Shown one piece after another: positions 60,321 through 64,000 of a DNA stretch of 64,000 nt. The stretch lies in assembly GCA_028683385.1 (NCBI GenBank), contig JAQUIJ010000001.1, positions 248,001-312,000 of the forward strand, given 5' to 3'. Origin of the DNA: Prolixibacteraceae bacterium (GTDB lineage: Bacteria > Bacteroidota > Bacteroidia > Bacteroidales > Prolixibacteraceae). Position numbers and translations under genes: made by a program. Under the pieces are notes generated by a model. That model searched no databases. It was not told the origin of the DNA and saw nothing but the letters and a program-made list of their open reading frames with translations. Each line of letters begins with the position of its first letter. Within the stretch, counting starts at the first letter, position 1.

Positions 60321-61253
60321 TTAATTCTTTTTGGTTCTGAAACCCGTTTCCGGTATCTTCAAAATATAGGTCTTTCTGGTAGGATTTTTCAGCATGGTAT
60401 CCCTCAACCATGGATTAAACATTTTCAGAATTTTATAATTAATTCCTTTATTGATAGCATAACCGGCAAGATCAGCAATCGAACTCTTCACTTCAACATT
60501 TTTAGTTTCAATAATCGGATAAAGGTCCTTTTTATCAACCTTGAACCCATATTCTTCCGGATCTTCCATTACCATTTTGAGCGCCAGGATGCGAAAGACA
60601 TACCGGGTAGTTTCTTCAACAAAAAGCAAATCGTAGTAACTTTTAACCTTTTGCTGGGCAATTTTCTGATCTAATCCATACCTGCCACCATTGTACGAAG
60701 CAGCAACCAACGCCCAGCTTCCGTATTTCTGGTAGGCCGATTTGAACATCCGGCAAGCAACTTCAGTCGATTTTTCAATGTGGTAGCGCTCATCAACGTC
60801 AGCGTTAACTTCCAAACCATTCTCTTTGGCGGTTGATTCAAGCAATTGCCAAAAACCCGCAGCTTTTGACGGCGAATATGCTTTGGGGTCAAATCCACTC
60901 TCAGCCACACACAAGTATTTAAAATCTTCAGGAACACCATTCGCTTTCAAAATAGGCACTATGACAGAGAAATAGCGTGGCATATTTTTGATGTACCTGA
61001 TCGTCTGAGAATGAAAATAAACAGTTGACAACAACTCACGGTCGAGGCTTTCGCGAACATCGAAATATTCCATGGGAACATCTTCACCTGCAAAAGTAAG
61101 TTTTTCAGGAAGCTTTACTGCGGTGAACAAATGAGTTCCGAGTGAATCCGGGAGCTGGCTTCGCGAATTTGAGCATGCGGTAAATGGTAATATACACAAA
61201 ACAGGAAGCGCCTTAATAAATCTGCGAACCAGAGGGGATATCTTAAAATTCAT
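60321..61253 (-). CDS. Lytic transglycosylase lipoprotein (MltD/SLT-like)
   Basis: Lipobox FTAC (Cys27). The SLT fold has the catalytic Glu118 in AESGFDPKAYSPSKAAGFWQ, the following GLEVNADVDERYHIEKSTE and AAASYNGG-like VAASYNGGRYGLD. It cuts peptidoglycan between MurNAc and GlcNAc to give 1,6-anhydro ends. LysM repeats found in MltD are missing in these 310 residues. It is the first gene of the transcript with uvrA and the nucleoside kinase and has a consensus promoter. Confidence 0.9.
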   Translation of the reverse strand: MNFKISPLVRRFIKALPVLCILPFTACSNSRSQLPDSLGTHLFTAVKLPEKLTFAGEDVPMEYFDVRESLDRELLSTVYFHSQTIRYIKNMPRYFSVIVPILKANGVPEDFKYLCVAESGFDPKAYSPSKAAGFWQLLESTAKENGLEVNADVDERYHIEKSTEVACRMFKSAYQKYGSWALVAASYNGGRYGLDQKIAQQKVKSYYDLLFVEETTRYVFRILALKMVMEDPEEYGFKVDKKDLYPIIETKNVEVKSSIADLAGYAINKGINYKILKMFNPWLRDTMLKNPTRKTYILKIPETGFRTKKN

Positions 61254-61280
61254 AATATGGTTTCAAAATTTCACAATTTG

Positions 61281-61311
61281 CAAAAATAGCGGAATTAAAT
61301 TCCTCAGTCAA
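61281..61311 (-). promoter_or_regulatory. Promoter of the transglycosylase-uvrA-kinase transcript
   Basis: Minus strand TTG (61309-61311), 20 bp, TATTTTTG (61281-61288), predicting a leader of about 20 nt. Confidence 0.65.
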
Positions 61312-61423
61312 CAAAGCATGTGATTTATTAAATAAAACTTCAGTTGACCAAAATCAAAACTTTAGCAGAGATGTCACTTTTTATAATTGCTATAGTAATA
61401 TAACATTACACTGCCTGTGCAGA

Positions 61424-61642
61424 ATGTATAAATTCCTTAAATTACTGGTTGATTTTGTATGAGGGATGCTCATTACTTCGGAAGTGAAAAGATTGGAAAC
61501 CAAAAGAATTCTCCCCAATGAGGCCGATGTAATTTCAGTTGGCATCACTTCTGTAAATTTTGAGAACAATTTGAGAAATATTATTATCAAAATGAAAATT
61601 AAAATCCTGAAAGCAATGACCAATATCGAATCGTTTAAATGA
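61424..61642 (+). pseudogene. Possible gene remnant with an in-frame stop
   Basis: In one frame MYKFLKLLVDFV is followed by a TGA at 61460 and then, still in frame, by 58 residues from the ATG at 61466 (ITSEVKRLETKRILPNE, SVGITSVNFENNLRN) to the TGA at 61640. The composition is protein-like, and a terminator follows at 61733. No family is recognised; it could be a real 58-residue gene or chance. The gap 61254-61892 otherwise holds only the promoter and the terminator. Confidence 0.25.
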
Positions 61643-61732
61643 GAGAAAAAGTTTATTCCCTTTTCGATGGATACCATTAAGATTGAAGAAGGTAGATACA
61701 GCTACCAATAAATTAGGAATCGCGTTAAAAAC

Positions 61733-61767
61733 AAAAAGCCAGACGAAAAAAATCGTCTGGCTTTTTT
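61733..61767. terminator. Bidirectional terminator
   Basis: AAAAAGCCAGACG (61733-61745) and CGTCTGGCTTTTT (from 61754) form a 12- to 13-bp stem with T-runs on both strands; on the minus strand it suits the LVIVD protein gene, whose stop is about 130 bp away. Confidence 0.75.
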
Positions 61768-61892
61768 ATGAAGAGGATACCACAGAGTTCAACAGTTGCC
61801 CACGTATTGCGGAGCATTATATTCTTTTCACTACAGGAATTGTGCCAAATTGTTTTATATTCCGAATATTTGCTAAATCATATAATATTTTT

Positions 61893-63182
61893 TTAATCAG
61901 CATAAAACTTTTCCACTGGAATAAACCCAATTTGCTTTATATTCTGAATATTTGAATAATCATAAAGCGTAAATCCATTTTCGCCAATCATAAACAGGTA
62001 ATTATTCATCGGAATTACGTCGTAAGCATTGATGGATGGAAAAATTGAAATTTGAGTAATAGCCAATGGATCAGCAACATTATAGATTTTAAGACCCGCA
62101 TCACCATCGCAGAGAAACAACAAGTCATCATCAATCCCCAGGCCTTGCGGACCAAACATTGGATACGACTTTAATAACGCGAATTTGGAATAACTATTGC
62201 TCATCTGAACGACATCTAATTGATTGAGGGTTCCGCCACGGCAAGTTGAGCCTCCTTTTAAGGTGATAAATGCCAGATCACCTTTTATAACTACCGGATC
62301 ACAAGAGGTCATGTGTGCGAAATTTCCAATCTGAACAGGTTTTTCAGGAACTTCGAGTGTCATAACAATCATACCATTCTGTGTCCCCATAAACAGATGG
62401 TTGTCCGTAATAAAGATGGTTTCTGCATTCCAGTTCACATAACTGGTATTCAACAACGTAACCTGAGAATTCGAATTCAGTTTAAAAGTTAACAAACGAC
62501 TCTGGTTCACTACATATAAAAAGTCTTTATACAAACCAAACCGAGCCATACTTCCACCTACGCCATAAGATGACCCCGAAGCTCCGCCAGCAGCATTACT
62601 TAATCCAGATGCCTTATCCATCGTGTAATACGCGTCATTGTAATAAATCGGATAATAGCGCTGCTCCAGTTCCTGACGAACACTTTTTACTTCCCATCCG
62701 GTTACCACACCTTTCGTTTCATCCAACTTGGCAACTGGGTATTTGGTATCGTATGTTGGCAAAGTATATGGGAAAACCTTTTCAACACGACCAACTTCTT
62801 TCATGGCCGAAAAACTGGATACATCGATCGCAACCAGATCAACATAACTATCAGCATACAAAATATTGTCTTTAATGGCAATGTCAACATTACCCGGAAT
62901 TTCAATAAATCCCTTATTCTGTGGATTCTTTGGATCGCTTACATCAAAAACATGAACACCTCGCATTTTTTCATTGATAAAAATAAAATTATCCTTGAAA
63001 TAAATTTTCCCGGGATTATTCAGTTTTTGTGCAGTGTTCATTTTCACAGCCGAACGCAAATCGGTGTAGCTAAGGTAAACCGGTGAATTTGCAGTAAAAG
63101 TTTCGAAAACCTTGTCGGTACAGGCCGATAAAAAGGCCATAAACAGTACCATTACCGAAAAAATAGTTTTAGTTTGCTTCAT
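61893..63182 (-). CDS. LVIVD-repeat lipoprotein
   Basis: Lipobox LSAC (Cys21), then several LVIVD-type repeats of about 40 residues with the wording GVHVFDVSDPKNPQNKGFIEIPG, LVAIDVSSFSAMKEVGRVE and LKIYNVADPLAITQISIFP; the fold is probably a propeller. Function is unknown in general. A glycine/serine-rich stretch (AAGGASGSSYGVGGS) interrupts the repeats near residue 198. It lies 8 bp after the beta-barrel protein gene, so the two may form a surface pair. Confidence 0.85.
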   Translation of the reverse strand: MKQTKTIFSVMVLFMAFLSACTDKVFETFTANSPVYLSYTDLRSAVKMNTAQKLNNPGKIYFKDNFIFINEKMRGVHVFDVSDPKNPQNKGFIEIPGNVDIAIKDNILYADSYVDLVAIDVSSFSAMKEVGRVEKVFPYTLPTYDTKYPVAKLDETKGVVTGWEVKSVRQELEQRYYPIYYNDAYYTMDKASGLSNAAGGASGSSYGVGGSMARFGLYKDFLYVVNQSRLLTFKLNSNSQVTLLNTSYVNWNAETIFITDNHLFMGTQNGMIVMTLEVPEKPVQIGNFAHMTSCDPVVIKGDLAFITLKGGSTCRGGTLNQLDVVQMSNSYSKFALLKSYPMFGPQGLGIDDDLLFLCDGDAGLKIYNVADPLAITQISIFPSINAYDVIPMNNYLFMIGENGFTLYDYSNIQNIKQIGFIPVEKFYAD

Positions 63183-63190
63183 GGCTGTAA

Positions 63191-63949
63191 TTAATTAAAG
63201 ATGAATCCGATTTTAAGTGAAAGTCTTGAATAGTTAGTTTCTAGCTTGTACCCATTATCTCCTGAATATTTTAATTGATGATAACGATACCCAAAGGCGA
63301 AGAACCAACCAAAGTTATCTGACGTATATCGCTGAAATCCAAATGAAGGATTAATAAGAAATCCACCTTCAGTATCCAATTTTTGATTTGTTTGGTAGCC
63401 CGGCCAGTACGACGAAGAATAATCAACATAGTAATTATTGAAATTCTGTCGGCTTTCTTTTTCAAGTGGAACCTGATAACCAAATTGCAGATTAACAAAC
63501 GGAGTGAATCGAGCATCCCTGAATTTATACTGAATTTGCGCGAAGGCAGGCATGTAAGTTTCATCCAAAAATTCAGCACCAAGCCCAGCTCCTAAATATA
63601 ATCGATCAATGACTTTGTAGTTAAACGATGTTATAAATGAAAATGGCGCCTTCTGGCTATTTCCAGAGTTACCCAATAAAACGCCCAGGGAAGTATCAAA
63701 GAAATAATTTTGATTTGGATTCCGTTCGCGAACAGCTTTCGAATATTTCGAAACGCTGTCGACATCAGCAATTTTAAAAACCCATTCGTTTCCGGCTGAG
63801 TTAATTTTTACAATATCAAGATCGTGTGTGATCAATTGACCCTTAATGATTCCACCTGATTTCAGGTAAACGATGTCTTTTTTACTTTTCTGAGCGAAAG
63901 CCGGTACCAGGATTAATCCGGTCAAAATCAGAATGAGAATTTTCTTCAT
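63191..63949 (-). CDS. Outer-membrane beta-barrel-like protein with N-terminal signal and small leading domain
   Basis: Signal peptide (MKKILILILTGLILVPAFAQ), then an 80-residue leading segment (DIVYLKSGGIIKGQLITHDLDI) of a type often placed before barrels in Bacteroidota, and about 150 residues of alternating strands (FITSFNYKVIDRLYLGAGL, FTPFVNLQFGYQVPL) ending in RLSLKIGFIFN with a terminal aromatic, as needed for barrel insertion. No family can be named. It is followed closely by the LVIVD lipoprotein gene. Confidence 0.75.
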   Translation of the reverse strand: MKKILILILTGLILVPAFAQKSKKDIVYLKSGGIIKGQLITHDLDIVKINSAGNEWVFKIADVDSVSKYSKAVRERNPNQNYFFDTSLGVLLGNSGNSQKAPFSFITSFNYKVIDRLYLGAGLGAEFLDETYMPAFAQIQYKFRDARFTPFVNLQFGYQVPLEKESRQNFNNYYVDYSSSYWPGYQTNQKLDTEGGFLINPSFGFQRYTSDNFGWFFAFGYRYHQLKYSGDNGYKLETNYSRLSLKIGFIFN

Positions 63950-64000
63950 ATCGTTTTGGTTTTATGAGCTATTGGTTTTCAAGAAAGATGTGTTGACTGA

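Noticed and set aside
61390-61677. A 95-codon minus-strand hydrophobic frame
   Set aside because: It is opposite the possible remnant, lacks upstream signals and its Ile/Leu-rich composition fits an A+T-rich shadow frame.

Overview
The window looks like a chromosome segment of a Bacteroidota species, most likely Bacteroidales/Marinilabiliales-like; the genus cannot be read from it. The evidence is two SusC/SusD pairs with FecI/FecR regulators, many lipoprotein and Sec leaders on glycan enzymes, an UpxY-type NusG paralogue, and seven promoters fitting the Bacteroidota pattern TTTG (or TTG)-N19/20-TAnnTTTG. No rRNA, tRNA, CRISPR array, transposase or integrase was found.

Layout. 1-3,050 is an A+T-rich accessory stretch: the 3' end of an unknown gene, a Fic-family gene and a secreted esterase-like gene, each followed by a whole or partial copy of one palindromic repeat, which suggests small cassettes. 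3,112-8,437 (+) has a Tat-leader Gfo/Idh/MocA oxidoreductase, a cupin, a MocR-type regulator, two GNAT acetyltransferases and a nitroreductase. 8,444-18,699 (-) is a first polysaccharide utilization locus (PUL1): FecI, FecR, SusC, SusD, a GH105 hydrolase, an esterase and a flavodoxin-fold reductase, probably for a pectin-like acidic glycan. 18,900-23,530 has a DUF6629-like membrane protein, a Spy/CpxP-like protein, a gluzincin-like zinc protein and an S9 peptidase. 23,853-39,912 (-) is PUL2: FecI, FecR, SusC, SusD, a DUF5695-like protein, two different GH127-type beta-L-arabinofuranosidases and a Cys-rich Tat-leader protein. 40,248-45,855 (+) is a xylose module: GntR-type regulator, xylulokinase, xylose isomerase and sugar/H+ symporter. 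45,917-52,475 (-) has an M28 peptidase and sbcD/sbcC, split by a GxxExxY gene between repeats. 52,611-54,296 has a 58-residue winged-helix gene and tandem Fe- and Mn-type superoxide dismutases. 54,668-61,253 has an orphan UpxY-like antiterminator, a uridine-kinase-like gene, uvrA and a lytic transglycosylase. 61,893-63,949 has a LVIVD-repeat lipoprotein and a beta-barrel protein.

How the parts fit. Each PUL has its own sigma/anti-sigma pair that would sense substrate through the STN domain of its SusC. The GH127 enzymes would release L-arabinose and the xyl operon would feed D-xylose into the pentose phosphate pathway, so the 23.8-45.9 kb block looks like a hemicellulose/pectin pentose island. 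The xyl regulator gene and the xylB promoter share an identical 15-bp box just after their -7 motifs, so autoregulation and operon control by this regulator are likely.

Most notable non-coding signals: in both PULs the fecR-susC gap has a plus-strand TAnnTTTG box overlapping the susC start codon, followed by two hairpins and a plus-strand T-run, as expected for a cis-antisense small RNA against the susC leader; and the DUF6629 gene has a leader with two mutually exclusive hairpins, one hiding its Shine-Dalgarno sequence.
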